This document shows, in pieces, positions 17,854 through 26,511 of a stretch of DNA of 64,000 nucleotides (positions within the stretch are counted from its first letter, which is position 1; each line of letters begins with the position of its first letter). The stretch is from positions 100,350 through 164,349 of the forward strand of contig CALKIR010000060.1 of assembly GCA_937995985.1 (NCBI GenBank). Direction: 5' to 3'. The notes beneath the pieces are model-generated. The model was not told the DNA's origin, made no database searches, and saw nothing but the letters and a program-made list of their open reading frames with translations. A program made the position numbers and the translations under genes. This DNA comes from an uncultured Alcaligenaceae bacterium (GTDB lineage: Bacteria; Pseudomonadota; Gammaproteobacteria; Burkholderiales; Burkholderiaceae_B).

Positions 17854-18681
17854 TTAGGGATGCAGGGCAGAAACAAACCCCTTCACAAATGCAGGGGGCT
17901 CTGGCATACCGGGTGACACGGTAAGCACCTCATAGCCGGTTTCTGTGACGAGCACAGTGTGCTCCCATTGGGCAGAAAGGCTCCTATCACGGGTGACCAC
18001 GGTCCACTGATCGGGGAGGGTGCGTAGCTCACGGCGACCGGCATTAATCATCGGCTCGATAGTAAAAATCATACCTGGCTCAAGTACTGTGCCGGTGCCT
18101 GGCCGACCATAATGCAGTACCTGGGGGTCTTGATGGAAGGAGCGACCAATACCATGGCCACAGTATTCTCTCACGACTGAATAATCATGGCGCTCAGCAT
18201 GTTGTTGAATGGCGTGCCCTATATCACCTAAGGTGGCGCCAGGACGTACTTGCTCGATGCCAAGCCACATACACTCATAAGTTACATTGGTAAGCCGACG
18301 GGCCAAAATAGAGGGCTCACCCACAAAATACATGCGGCTTGTATCGCCATACCAGCCATCTTTGATAACTGTGACGTCTAGATTGATAATATCACCGTTT
18401 TTGAGTTTTTTATCACTGGGAATTCCATGGCAAATCACATGGTTCACAGAAGTGCATACAGCCCCAGGAAAAGGAGGGTGACCAGCAGGGGCATAACCCA
18501 CAGTAGCAGACTGAACTTTTAGCTCATCAGTAATATATTCTAAACATAGACGATCAATTTCAGCTGTGGTCACTCCAGGCTTAACAAATTGCTCAAGATA
18601 ATCAAGGGTTTGCGCGGCTGCCTGACAGGCTGCACGCATTTTATCAAGATCGTGTGGATCAGTGACGAGAATTTTTTCCAT
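17854..18681 (-). CDS. map: Methionine aminopeptidase, type I
   Basis: Map removes the initiator methionine from nascent proteins. The 275-residue protein shows the two-metal site residues: the first Asp in INLDVTVIKDGWYGDTSR, the second in GDTSR, His in GHGIGRSFHQDP, Glu in FTIEPMI and Glu in EHTVLVTE. It starts 270 bases before the divergent rpsB, the arrangement typical of proteobacteria, and leads into glnD and dsbB. Confidence 0.96.
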   Translation of the reverse strand: MEKILVTDPHDLDKMRAACQAAAQTLDYLEQFVKPGVTTAEIDRLCLEYITDELKVQSATVGYAPAGHPPFPGAVCTSVNHVICHGIPSDKKLKNGDIINLDVTVIKDGWYGDTSRMYFVGEPSILARRLTNVTYECMWLGIEQVRPGATLGDIGHAIQQHAERHDYSVVREYCGHGIGRSFHQDPQVLHYGRPGTGTVLEPGMIFTIEPMINAGRRELRTLPDQWTVVTRDRSLSAQWEHTVLVTETGYEVLTVSPGMPEPPAFVKGFVSALHP

Positions 18682-18685
18682 AAAC

Positions 18686-18715
18686 TTGTCTAATAGGTGT
18701 AAAAAATAGTAGAAT
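18686..18715 (+). promoter_or_regulatory. Candidate sigma-70 promoter for rpsB
   Basis: TTGTCT at 18686-18691 and TAGAAT at 18710-18715 are separated by 18 bases and match the -35 and -10 consensus in four of six positions each. Transcription from here would give a leader of about 230 bases before rpsB, which contains the folded element at 18889-18942. The region is AT-rich and other matches are possible. Confidence 0.3.
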
Positions 18716-18888
18716 AGCAGGATTAGCTTTTTTGGCTTAAAAGCGCATATTTATTTAATAGATGTGCCACTTTTAAATCCTTATAAAAAGCATACCACTA
18801 TTTTTCCTAAAGGGAGATGGGGTGTTTTTTATAAGATATCAAGAAAGCATTTAATTAATCGTTTTTTTAAGAAAGGCACAAGTTATCA

Positions 18889-18942
18889 CCAAAGGGTGTC
18901 CCTATCATAGGATCCTGATAGCTTGTTAGACCGAACCCTTGG
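18889..18942 (+). promoter_or_regulatory. Folded rpsB leader overlapping the ribosome-binding site (possible S2 autoregulation)
   Basis: The outer arms CCAAAGGGT (18889-18897) and ACCCTTGG (18935-18942) pair with one bulged A. Inside is a perfect 6-bp stem, CTATCA (18902-18907) with TGATAG (18916-18921). The outer right arm includes the first two bases of the GGAG Shine-Dalgarno at 18941-18944, so closing the structure would hinder rpsB initiation. Feedback of ribosomal protein S2 on its own leader is known in gammaproteobacteria. That the same happens here is inferred from the structure only. Confidence 0.4.
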
Positions 18943-18951
18943 AGAATAGAC

Positions 18952-19767
18952 ATGTCTTTAATGCGTAAAATGCTTGCTTCGGGTGTGCATTTTGGTCACC
19001 AAACTCGTTTTTGGAATCCCAAAATGGCTCCTTATATCTTTGGTCAACGCAATGGTATTCATATTATCAACCTCGAAAAAACAGCAGTTATGTTTGTCGA
19101 GGCGCAGAAATATGCCAGCCAGATTGCAGCCGAAGGCGGGACTATCCTTTTTGTCGGCACCAAGCGAGCAGCTCGTGAAATCATTGCCGAGGAAGCACAG
19201 CGTTGCGGCATGCCCTATGTAGACAATCGCTGGCTTGGGGGCATGATGACTAACTTCAAAACAGTAAAAAGCTCCATCAAGCGCCTTAAAGACATGGAGG
19301 CCCAGGTCGAAGATGGTGTGCTGGAGCGCTTGACCAACAAAGAAGGTCTGCTCATGGAGCGCGAAATAGCCAAGCTTAATCGCTCTATTGGTGGAATCAA
19401 GGACCTTACAAAGCTGCCAGATGCTTTGTTTGTAGTTGATGTTGGCTATCATGGGATTGCTGTAGCCGAAGCACACAAGTTGGGTATTCCTGTGATTGGT
19501 GTGGTCGATACCAATAACTCCCCAGAAGGGATTACCCGTGTGATTCCTGGAAACGATGATTCAGCAAAAGCAATTGCGCTATATGCTCGGGGTATTGCTG
19601 ATGCGATTCTCGAAGGGCGCAGTCGTGCTCTAAGCGGTTTAGTTGAAGAGCTTCAAGAAGGTGAGGAGTTTGTTGAGGTCGAAGAGGTTGAGGTTGAGTT
19701 AGACGTTGAGGCCGAAGCAGACGTATCCGAAGAAGCCGAAGCAGACATTACCCGCGAAACTGAATAA
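18952..19767 (+). CDS. rpsB: 30S ribosomal protein S2 with a long acidic C-terminal tail
   Basis: S2 binds the back of the 30S head and interacts with S1. The start MRKMLASGVHFGHQTRFWNPKM is preceded in frame by the ATG at 18952 with GGAG at 18941. Family marks include YIFGQRNGIHIINLEKT, RWLGGMMTNFKT and PVIGVVDTNNSP. The protein has 271 residues against 241 in E. coli. The extra length is a tail from about residue 235, made almost entirely of Glu, Asp, Val and Ala. It heads the rpsB-tsf-pyrH-frr block and is divergent from map. Confidence 0.97.
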   Translation: MSLMRKMLASGVHFGHQTRFWNPKMAPYIFGQRNGIHIINLEKTAVMFVEAQKYASQIAAEGGTILFVGTKRAAREIIAEEAQRCGMPYVDNRWLGGMMTNFKTVKSSIKRLKDMEAQVEDGVLERLTNKEGLLMEREIAKLNRSIGGIKDLTKLPDALFVVDVGYHGIAVAEAHKLGIPVIGVVDTNNSPEGITRVIPGNDDSAKAIALYARGIADAILEGRSRALSGLVEELQEGEEFVEVEEVEVELDVEAEADVSEEAEADITRETE

Positions 19768-19789
19768 TCCCATCCCCTCACTTCTACAC

Positions 19790-19915
19790 GGTCCCCGCAT
19801 GAGCATCATGGCGGCGGACCAAGACTGAGGCCCGTTGCTTAAGATGGCTGTCCATAGCGCGGGCCTGTTCAAGACCCCTATCAACTTGCCTCGATAAGTC
19901 CGAGGTAACTATCGA
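19790..19915 (+). promoter_or_regulatory. Highly structured rpsB-tsf spacer with alternative hairpins
   Basis: Three structures follow each other. (1) GGTCC (19790) with GGACC (19816-19820) plus inner CGC/GCG pairs. (2) A nested hairpin: AGGCCCG (19828-19834) with CGGGCCT (19860-19866), then GCT/AGC, then ATGG/CCAT closed by the loop CTGT. (3) Two mutually exclusive stems, CCTCG (19889) with CGAGG (19901-19905), or TCGATA (19891) with TATCGA (19910-19915). The last ends four bases before the tsf GGAG. None has a T-run, so a simple terminator is unlikely; attenuation, processing or control of tsf translation are possible. Confidence 0.4.
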
Positions 19916-19928
19916 ATTGGAGAGTATT

Positions 19929-20804
19929 GTGGCTGAAATTACAGCATCTATGGTTAAAGAGTTGCGCGCCAAAACCGATGCGCCCATGATGGAATGCAAA
20001 AAGGCTTTGGTAGAGGCCAATGGCGATATGGCTCAAGCAGAAGAGTTGTTGCGCGTGAAGCTCGGTAGCAAGGCAAGCAAGGCGGCTTCTCGAATCACTG
20101 CAGAGGGTTTGGTTGGCGTATATATCAGCGATGATGCCAAACAAGGGGCCATGGTAGAGGTTAACTGTGAAACAGACTTCGTGGCCAAAAACGACGAGTT
20201 TATCAAGTTTGTTGATGATGTGACTCGCTTAGTTGCGGAACATAACCCAGCTGATCTTGATGCGTTGGGCGCATTGCCGCTCGGTGGCAAAACTGTTGAA
20301 GAGTTCCGTGCCGAGCTTATCGGGCGTATTGGTGAAAATATCACCATTCGTCGTTTTGAGCGTTTTGAAACAGATGGTCGTCTCTCTGAGTATGTGCATG
20401 GCGGCAGAATCGGTGTGGTCGTCAACCATACAGGAAGCGATGAGGTAGGACGTGACGTGGCCATGCATGTAGCTGCAATGCGTCCTCAGGCCCTAAGCCG
20501 TGAGCAATTGGATCCTGCTGTGCTGGAGCGTGAGGCCCGTTTGGCTGAGGAAAAGGCCAAAGAGTTGGGTCGTCCAGAGCACATTATTGAAAAAATCGTG
20601 ACCGGTACAGTAGATAAGTTTGTACAAGAAACCACTTTGCTAGGTCAGGCCTTTGTTAAGGATGACAAAAAGAGTGTTGAGCAAATGCTCAAGGATAATG
20701 ACGCCGTGGTCCATGCTTATGCCATTTTTGTGGTGGGCGAGGGGATTGAGCGTCGCCAAGAGGATTTTGCCGCTGAGGTTGCCGCAGCACAAAAATCTTC
20801 CTAA
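19929..20804 (+). CDS. tsf: Elongation factor Ts
   Basis: EF-Ts exchanges GDP for GTP on EF-Tu. The start is a GTG at 19929 (MAEITASMVKELR), with GGAG at 19919-19922 six bases before it; the frame is open back to a TTG at 19917 that overlaps this ribosome-binding site. The 291-residue protein has the N-terminal UBA-like domain (KTDAPMMECKKAL), the EF-Tu contact VNCETDFVAKND, and a complete core and C-terminal module. It follows rpsB after a 161-base structured spacer and is closed by a strong terminator. Confidence 0.97.
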   Translation: MAEITASMVKELRAKTDAPMMECKKALVEANGDMAQAEELLRVKLGSKASKAASRITAEGLVGVYISDDAKQGAMVEVNCETDFVAKNDEFIKFVDDVTRLVAEHNPADLDALGALPLGGKTVEEFRAELIGRIGENITIRRFERFETDGRLSEYVHGGRIGVVVNHTGSDEVGRDVAMHVAAMRPQALSREQLDPAVLEREARLAEEKAKELGRPEHIIEKIVTGTVDKFVQETTLLGQAFVKDDKKSVEQMLKDNDAVVHAYAIFVVGEGIERRQEDFAAEVAAAQKSS

Positions 20805-20829
20805 TTAGGTGCGTTTTCACCTAAATCTT

Positions 20830-20866
20830 ACAAGGTGCCGTCTTACGGCACCTTGTGTTGTGTTTT
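20830..20866 (+). terminator. Intrinsic terminator after tsf
   Basis: A perfect stem CAAGGTGCCG (20831-20840) / CGGCACCTTG (20846-20855), with an extra A-T pair outside and a five-base loop TCTTA, is followed by TGTTGTGTTTT. It ends the rpsB-tsf transcript. The following pyrH gene must then have its own promoter or depend on read-through. Confidence 0.8.
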
Positions 20867-20905
20867 ATACTTGTTCCCGTAACCATCTATACGAGTTTCT
20901 ATGCT

Positions 20906-21622
20906 ATGAACAACCCCTTATATAAACGCGTTTTGCTTAAGTTGTCAGGCGAAGCGCTTATGGGTGAAGACGCATTTGGCATTAATCGGGCCACAATTAT
21001 GCGTATGACCGATGAAATAGCCCAAATAGCTAATTTGGGTGTGCAGATTGCCATCGTAATTGGAGGGGGTAATATTTTCAGAGGGATAGCACCTGGTGCA
21101 CAAGGGATGGATAGAGCGACTGCAGACTATATGGGGATGATGGCTACAGTGATGAATGCCTTGGCCTTGCAGGATGCGCTAAAAAATCAAGGGCTTGATG
21201 CTCGTGTCCAGTCGGCACTTAACATTGAGCAAGTGGTAGAGCCCTATATTCGTCCCAAAGCCCTAAGATATCTCGAAGAGGGCAAGGTGGTAGTGTTTGC
21301 TGCTGGGACCGGTAATCCGTTTTTTACTACTGATACCGCAGCGGCACTGCGTGGTGCAGAGGTGGGTGCAGAAATAGTTCTCAAGGCTACTAAAGTAGAC
21401 GGCATATATAGTGCAGATCCAAACAAAGATCCAGGAGCCACACGTTATCAGCGCATCAGCTTTGATGAGGCCATTGTGCGTCGCCTAGAGGTCATGGATG
21501 CTACGGCCTTTGCTTTGTGCCGTGATCAAAAGCTACCTATTAAAGTCTTCTCTATTAATAAGCCAGGAGCGTTAGCACGCGCCGTTTGTGGTGAAGATGA
21601 AGGTACTTTAGTGCATGTTTAA
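20906..21622 (+). CDS. pyrH: Uridylate kinase
   Basis: PyrH phosphorylates UMP to UDP in pyrimidine synthesis and belongs to the amino acid kinase family. The ATG at 20906 gives 238 residues starting MNNPLYKRVLLKLSGEALMG; the frame is open back to a TTG at 20855 inside the terminator arm, which is rejected. Family marks are VIGGGNIFRG, ATADYMGMMATVMNALAL and VFAAGTGNPFFTTDTAA. It lies between the tsf terminator and frr, 15 bases before frr, in the conserved rpsB-tsf-pyrH-frr order. Confidence 0.96.
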   Translation: MNNPLYKRVLLKLSGEALMGEDAFGINRATIMRMTDEIAQIANLGVQIAIVIGGGNIFRGIAPGAQGMDRATADYMGMMATVMNALALQDALKNQGLDARVQSALNIEQVVEPYIRPKALRYLEEGKVVVFAAGTGNPFFTTDTAAALRGAEVGAEIVLKATKVDGIYSADPNKDPGATRYQRISFDEAIVRRLEVMDATAFALCRDQKLPIKVFSINKPGALARAVCGEDEGTLVHV

Positions 21623-21637
21623 CAATAGGATTACGAT

Positions 21638-22198
21638 ATGAATCACTCAGAGATAAAAAAGTCCACAGAAGAGCGCATGAAGCGTTCCATTGTCGCGCTC
21701 ACTAATGGTCTGGCCAAAATCCGCACCGGTCGAGCACATGCGGGCTTGCTCGATCATGTGACTGTGGAATACTATGGTTCAGAAGTGCCTGTCAGCCAAG
21801 TGGCCAATATCACCGTCGTTGATGCACGTACTTTGAGTGTGCAAGTTTGGGAAAAGCATATGGCAGAGGTGGTTGATAAGGCTATTCGCGAATCAGATCT
21901 TGGTCTGAACCCCGTGCTGGCAGGAGAGACCTTGAGAATTCCTTTACCGCCATTAACTGAAGAGCGTCGTCAAGACTTAACGCGTATTGTGCGGGCGGAA
22001 GGGGAAGAGGCCAAAGTTGCTATTCGCAACCTGCGTCGTGAGGCCAATGATCAATCCAAGCGCTTGTTGCGTGAAAAGGCTATATCTGAAGACGAAGACC
22101 GTCGTTTTCAAGATGAAATTCAAGCATTAACTGATAAATATGTTGCTGAGGTAGATGCGTTAGTCGCCAATAAAGAAGAAGAGGTGATGACCATTTAG
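21638..22198 (+). CDS. frr: Ribosome recycling factor
   Basis: RRF splits post-termination ribosomes together with EF-G. The 186 residues match the family length. The sequence shows the three-helix-bundle pattern with LAKIRTGRAHAGLLD, VWEKHMAEVVDKAIRESDLG and LPPLTEERRQDL. It stands 15 bases after pyrH and 15 before uppS, within the same transcription unit. Confidence 0.97.
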   Translation: MNHSEIKKSTEERMKRSIVALTNGLAKIRTGRAHAGLLDHVTVEYYGSEVPVSQVANITVVDARTLSVQVWEKHMAEVVDKAIRESDLGLNPVLAGETLRIPLPPLTEERRQDLTRIVRAEGEEAKVAIRNLRREANDQSKRLLREKAISEDEDRRFQDEIQALTDKYVAEVDALVANKEEEVMTI

Positions 22199-22213
22199 CC
22201 TCATTAAGTAATT

Positions 22214-22978
22214 ATGACGACAAGCTCAACTTTGTCTGTGCCTTCTGTGAGCAGTGTGCCCCGCCATTTAGCCATCATTATGGATGGCAATGGTCGTTGG
22301 GCTACACGTCGCTATTTACCGCGTACTGCTGGTCATGCGCGAGGGGTACAAACAGTGCGTCGGGTGCTCAAGGCCTGTGGAGAGGCAGGGGTGCAGTATC
22401 TGACTTTATTTGCCTTTAGCTCAGAAAACTGGCGCCGCCCTCAAGATGAGGTATCCCTGTTAATGCGGCTATTTGTCCAAACTCTAGAAAAAGAGGTAGA
22501 TAAACTTGCCGAGCAAGGGGTGCGTCTACGCATCGTGGGAGATGTATCTGCCTTTGAGCCAACTTTACAAGCCTTGATTGCTGAGGCGGAACAAAAAACC
22601 GCTCACAATGATCGTATGCATTTAACGGTGGCTGCTAATTATGGGGGTCGGTGGGATATTCTACAGGCAACACGCCGCATGTTGGCAGAGCGCCCCGAGC
22701 TTGCTCAGCATCCCCACGAGATAAGCGAGCAACACTTGGCTCCTTATCTCTCTATGTCCTTTGCACCTGAGCCTGATTTATTCATACGTACTGGTGGAGA
22801 GCAAAGGATTTCTAATTTTCTCATTTGGCAATTAGCTTATACCGAACTGTATTTTACTGATACTTTTTGGCCAGATTTTAATGCCTCGCATTTGGCCAAA
22901 GCCTTTGATTGGTATCGCTCTCGTGAGCGCCGTTTTGGTAGGACCAGCGCACAAATAGTTGCCGCACAAACAAATTAA
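22214..22978 (+). CDS. uppS: Undecaprenyl diphosphate synthase (cis-prenyltransferase)
   Basis: UppS builds the C55 lipid carrier for peptidoglycan and other envelope polymers. The 254-residue protein has the signature IIMDGNGRWA with catalytic D24, then GHARGVQTV, FAFSSENWRRP and the C-terminal RTGGEQRISNFLIWQLAYTE. It is a cytoplasmic, membrane-associated enzyme. It lies between frr and cdsA, so translation, isoprenoid and phospholipid genes share one unit. Confidence 0.96.
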   Translation: MTTSSTLSVPSVSSVPRHLAIIMDGNGRWATRRYLPRTAGHARGVQTVRRVLKACGEAGVQYLTLFAFSSENWRRPQDEVSLLMRLFVQTLEKEVDKLAEQGVRLRIVGDVSAFEPTLQALIAEAEQKTAHNDRMHLTVAANYGGRWDILQATRRMLAERPELAQHPHEISEQHLAPYLSMSFAPEPDLFIRTGGEQRISNFLIWQLAYTELYFTDTFWPDFNASHLAKAFDWYRSRERRFGRTSAQIVAAQTN

Positions 22979-22987
22979 ATAAACAAT

Positions 22988-23872
22988 ATGCTCAAGCAAC
23001 GGGTTATCACTGCAGTCGTTCTTTTATTTATCTTATTGGCCACCATGTCCAGTGGTTATCATTGGCCTTTTGGTGTATTACTGAGTGTGATGTCTGCAGC
23101 AGCTCTTTGGGAGTGGTTGCGGCTGAGCATGTCTGAGCGGTATCAGTTTTTAGCTGTTCCGATAGCAGTATTAGCTTTTGCGTATTTTGCTCATGTTGTG
23201 TATGTGCATGAGCAGTCTCTGTTTGATCCGAATCTGAGCGGTCCAGATGCCTGGACTTTACCCCTGATTTTATTAAGCCCAGTAGTCATAGCCTACTGGC
23301 TGTTTGGAGCAGGCTTCTTGCTTTTAATCGGGTTTAGGCGCCACAAGTCGCATCAGCTTACCCTAAGTATTTTTGGTGTGGGGGCTATTGGTGTGGCGTG
23401 GTTGGCCTTATTGGATATGTGGTTTGCAAATGGAGCGTGGTATTTGCTCTCTATGCTCGCCGTAGTTTGGTGTACGGATACATTCGCTTATTTTGTAGGA
23501 CGGCGATGGGGAAAGCGCAAGCTGGCTCGACACATTAGCCCAGGTAAAACTTGGGCAGGTTTTTGGGGCGGCATGGCAGGAGCAATTATTTGGGTCTTAT
23601 TGAGCGCCCAGTTTTCTGGTTCATTTGGAGCGGAGCTTGTGAGCCGATGGTCTTGGCTAGGTGCCGTTTTATTTACCATGTTATTGGCTTGTATGGCGGT
23701 ACTAGGGGATTTATTTGAATCCCTACTTAAACGGCGTGCGCGAGTTAAGGATTCTAGTAATCTTTTGCCTGGCCATGGCGGTATTTTGGACAGAATCGAT
23801 GCATTAATTCCAGTGGCCCCAATGGCTGCATTTGTAGCTGGACCCTGGTTTGACGCTTTATTTGTTGCTTAA
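22988..23872 (+). CDS. cdsA: Phosphatidate cytidylyltransferase
   Basis: CdsA makes CDP-diacylglycerol, the precursor of all major phospholipids. The 294-residue inner membrane protein has about seven or eight hydrophobic segments. The family signature is near the C-terminus: the SPGKTWAGFWGG stretch at about 181-192 and KDSSNLLPGHGGILDRIDAL at about 257-276. It starts nine bases after uppS. Confidence 0.95.
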   Translation: MLKQRVITAVVLLFILLATMSSGYHWPFGVLLSVMSAAALWEWLRLSMSERYQFLAVPIAVLAFAYFAHVVYVHEQSLFDPNLSGPDAWTLPLILLSPVVIAYWLFGAGFLLLIGFRRHKSHQLTLSIFGVGAIGVAWLALLDMWFANGAWYLLSMLAVVWCTDTFAYFVGRRWGKRKLARHISPGKTWAGFWGGMAGAIIWVLLSAQFSGSFGAELVSRWSWLGAVLFTMLLACMAVLGDLFESLLKRRARVKDSSNLLPGHGGILDRIDALIPVAPMAAFVAGPWFDALFVA

Positions 23873-23887
23873 TTTTCTGGTGTTTTT

Positions 23888-25084
23888 ATGGGTACCCAGC
23901 AGGTGTGTATTCTTGGTGCTACAGGCTCAATAGGGCGCAGCACCCTTGATGTGATCGCTTTACATCCTGACCGCTTCTCAGTTTATGCACTCACCGCTTT
24001 TAATAATATAGAGGCTTTGGTGCGTTTGGCGTGGGAAAGCCATGCTAAAGTAGTGGTGGTGCCGGATAAAACAGCAGAACGACGGTTTAGGGCGCTGTGG
24101 CCTACTGGTCGCTCTGTGCCAGAAATACGACTTGGTGAGCAAGGGTTATGTGAGACTGCTGCTGATCCACAGGTCGATACCGTAATGGCAGCCATTGTAG
24201 GGGCAGCTTGTTTGGCTCCGGCTTTTGCCGCAGCCCAAGCAGGCAAACGTATCTTGTTGGCTAACAAAGAGGCCTTAGTCGCTGCGGGAGCTATATTTTT
24301 GGATGCAGTACGCAATGGTGGTGCTCAATTGCTCCCCATAGATAGCGAGCATAATGCTATTTATCAGTGCATGCCAGCCGAACTGCTAGGACAGGTAACA
24401 CATGCCCCACATCCTGCGGTAAAACGCCTTATCCTAACAGCATCCGGTGGACCGTTCCGTACCACTCCTCTTGAGCAACTTGCCAAGGTTACCCCAGAGC
24501 AAGCCTGTTTGCATCCTAATTGGAGCATGGGCAAAAAAATCTCTGTAGATTCAGCGACTATGGCAAATAAGGGCTTAGAGGTAATTGAGGCCCATTGGTT
24601 GTTTTCAATGCCTGTTGAGCAGATTTCAGTGGTGATACACCCGCAAAGCGTGGTGCATTCAATGGTTGAATATGTGGATGGTTCGGTGTTGTCCCAAATG
24701 GCTGCTCCGGATATGCGGGTGCCTATTGCTTATGGCCTGGGTTTTCCAGAGCGTATTTATAGCGGTACTGCATCGCTTGATATCGCGGCACAAGCAGCTC
24801 TTGAGTTTGAAGAGCCTTGTATGGAACGTTTTCCTTCCTTACAACTGGCTTTTGACGCCTTAAACACCTCTCAGGAGGCTTGTGTTGCATTAAATGCCGC
24901 TAATGAAATAGCAGTAGAGAGGTTTTTACAGAAAAAATTAAGTTATATTAATATCGCACAGGTGGTGGAGCGCACTATTGAGCACATTGTGGGGGAGTCA
25001 CATGCTATGCTCAATAGCTTGGAAGCTGTGCTTGCTTTGGATGAGCATGCTCGACAGATAGCGCGACATTATTGTTCCCATTAA
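23888..25084 (+). CDS. dxr: 1-deoxy-D-xylulose 5-phosphate reductoisomerase
   Basis: Dxr makes methylerythritol phosphate, the committed step of the MEP isoprenoid pathway, using NADPH. The 398-residue protein shows the NADPH loop GATGSIGRSTLDVI (9-22), ANKEALV, PIDSEHNAI, SASGGPFR-type loop TASGGPFR and SMGKKISVDSATMANKG. It stands 15 bases after cdsA, upstream of rseP, as in many proteobacteria, and feeds the same pathway as uppS. Confidence 0.96.
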   Translation: MGTQQVCILGATGSIGRSTLDVIALHPDRFSVYALTAFNNIEALVRLAWESHAKVVVVPDKTAERRFRALWPTGRSVPEIRLGEQGLCETAADPQVDTVMAAIVGAACLAPAFAAAQAGKRILLANKEALVAAGAIFLDAVRNGGAQLLPIDSEHNAIYQCMPAELLGQVTHAPHPAVKRLILTASGGPFRTTPLEQLAKVTPEQACLHPNWSMGKKISVDSATMANKGLEVIEAHWLFSMPVEQISVVIHPQSVVHSMVEYVDGSVLSQMAAPDMRVPIAYGLGFPERIYSGTASLDIAAQAALEFEEPCMERFPSLQLAFDALNTSQEACVALNAANEIAVERFLQKKLSYINIAQVVERTIEHIVGESHAMLNSLEAVLALDEHARQIARHYCSH

Positions 25085-25110
25085 TAGCCTAGGGCTTTCA
25101 CACATCAATT

Positions 25111-26445
25111 ATGCTATTTACGCTCCTTGCTTTTGCCTTTGCCATTGGTTTGCTCGTTGTGGTACACGAGCTTGGGCATTACTGGGTGGCTCGTTACTGT
25201 GGGGTACATGTAGAGCGATTTTCTTTCGGGTTTGGTAAGGTGCTTGCTCGATACACCGATAAAAGAGGGTGTGAATGGGCTTTCTCAGCAATCCCCTTGG
25301 GGGGCTATGTCATGATGCGCAATGAGGCGCCCGCCGATGCAAGTCCCGCATATCGCAATACTACGGTTCAAAGCAAGAGTGTGGGTCAACGTATTGCTAT
25401 TACTGCTGCAGGGCCAATCGCAAATTTGCTTCTGGCGGCCTTACTGTATGCGGTTGTGGCTTGGATGGGCACCTACGAGCCTGTACCAGTAATTGCTTCA
25501 CCGCCTGCTCATAGTGCGGCTGCCTTAGCAGGGTTTAAAGAGCATGACCGAGTGGTGGCTGTGGATGATCAACCTTTAACCACCTGGACTGATTTTCGGT
25601 GGGCCATGCTCGATAAGATTCATACCAATCATCCCGTAGAAATTCAGGTCACCGAGCGCGATGGGCGTACACAGTGGCGCATATTAAATAATCCTCGGGT
25701 GGATTTAGATGGTCGGCGAGAAGTAGACCCAATGGCTGAGCTCGGTTTTACCGTGCTCTTACCGCAGCCTAGTATTCAAGAGGTGGTTCCTGGGGGGGCT
25801 GCGGAGCAAGCTGGGTTACGTAAAGGCGATGAAATTATTGCTATCAATGGACAAAGTATCAACAGTGTGACGCAGTTTTTACAATGGATTCAAGCGCATC
25901 CTGATACAGTGGCAGATTTTGAATTAATGCGCCAGGGACAGCTCATGAGGGTGCCAGTAACTATTGGTGTGGTGGAGCAACAGGGGCAGCAAATGGGCCG
26001 TATTGGCGCTATGATTTCTGCTCAGCCCGAGGTTACACTACAGCGTGAAGGCTTGTTTAGCGGTCTCATAACAGGCGTCGAGCGTACGGCACATACTTTT
26101 TGGTTTTCATTAAAGATGCTGGGGCGCATGTTAGTTGGGCAGGTGTCGGTCAAAAATATTAGCGGTCCAATTAGTATTGCGGATTATGCCGGACAAACTG
26201 CTCGCGTAGGCATTGCCGCGTATATACAGTTTTTAGCGTTAATTAGTGTTAGTATTGGGTTGTTAAATTTGCTGCCAATACCTATGTTAGATGGCGGTCA
26301 TTTATTGTATTATGCCATCGAGGCGGTGCGTGGCAAGCCACTGGCCGAAAAATGGCAGGATTTGGGTCATCGCATAGGCCTAAGTCTGTTAGCGGCATTA
26401 ATGGTGCTCGCCTTTGTGAATGATTTGACTCGCATCGTGCAGTAG
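25111..26445 (+). CDS. rseP: Site-2 intramembrane zinc metalloprotease RseP
   Basis: RseP cleaves anti-sigma factors inside the inner membrane, releasing the envelope-stress sigma factor, and also clears signal peptide remnants. The 444-residue protein has the zinc motif HELGH (H19, H23) in the first membrane helix, two PDZ domains (about 120-195 and 210-285) and the C-terminal LLPIPMLDGGHL with the third zinc ligand. It lies just before bamA, whose folding status is what the stress response monitors. Confidence 0.95.
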   Translation: MLFTLLAFAFAIGLLVVVHELGHYWVARYCGVHVERFSFGFGKVLARYTDKRGCEWAFSAIPLGGYVMMRNEAPADASPAYRNTTVQSKSVGQRIAITAAGPIANLLLAALLYAVVAWMGTYEPVPVIASPPAHSAAALAGFKEHDRVVAVDDQPLTTWTDFRWAMLDKIHTNHPVEIQVTERDGRTQWRILNNPRVDLDGRREVDPMAELGFTVLLPQPSIQEVVPGGAAEQAGLRKGDEIIAINGQSINSVTQFLQWIQAHPDTVADFELMRQGQLMRVPVTIGVVEQQGQQMGRIGAMISAQPEVTLQREGLFSGLITGVERTAHTFWFSLKMLGRMLVGQVSVKNISGPISIADYAGQTARVGIAAYIQFLALISVSIGLLNLLPIPMLDGGHLLYYAIEAVRGKPLAEKWQDLGHRIGLSLLAALMVLAFVNDLTRIVQ

Positions 26446-26511
26446 CAAGTGGTACGTACTATTAGGTTTAGGCCTGTTAATTTTGAATGGCTCAATTCGA
26501 GGAAGCAAAGA

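Noticed and set aside
18958..19476. Minus-strand open frame of 172 codons opposite rpsB
   Set aside because: Antisense to a highly conserved ribosomal protein gene; Cys/Phe/His-rich without any recognisable motif.
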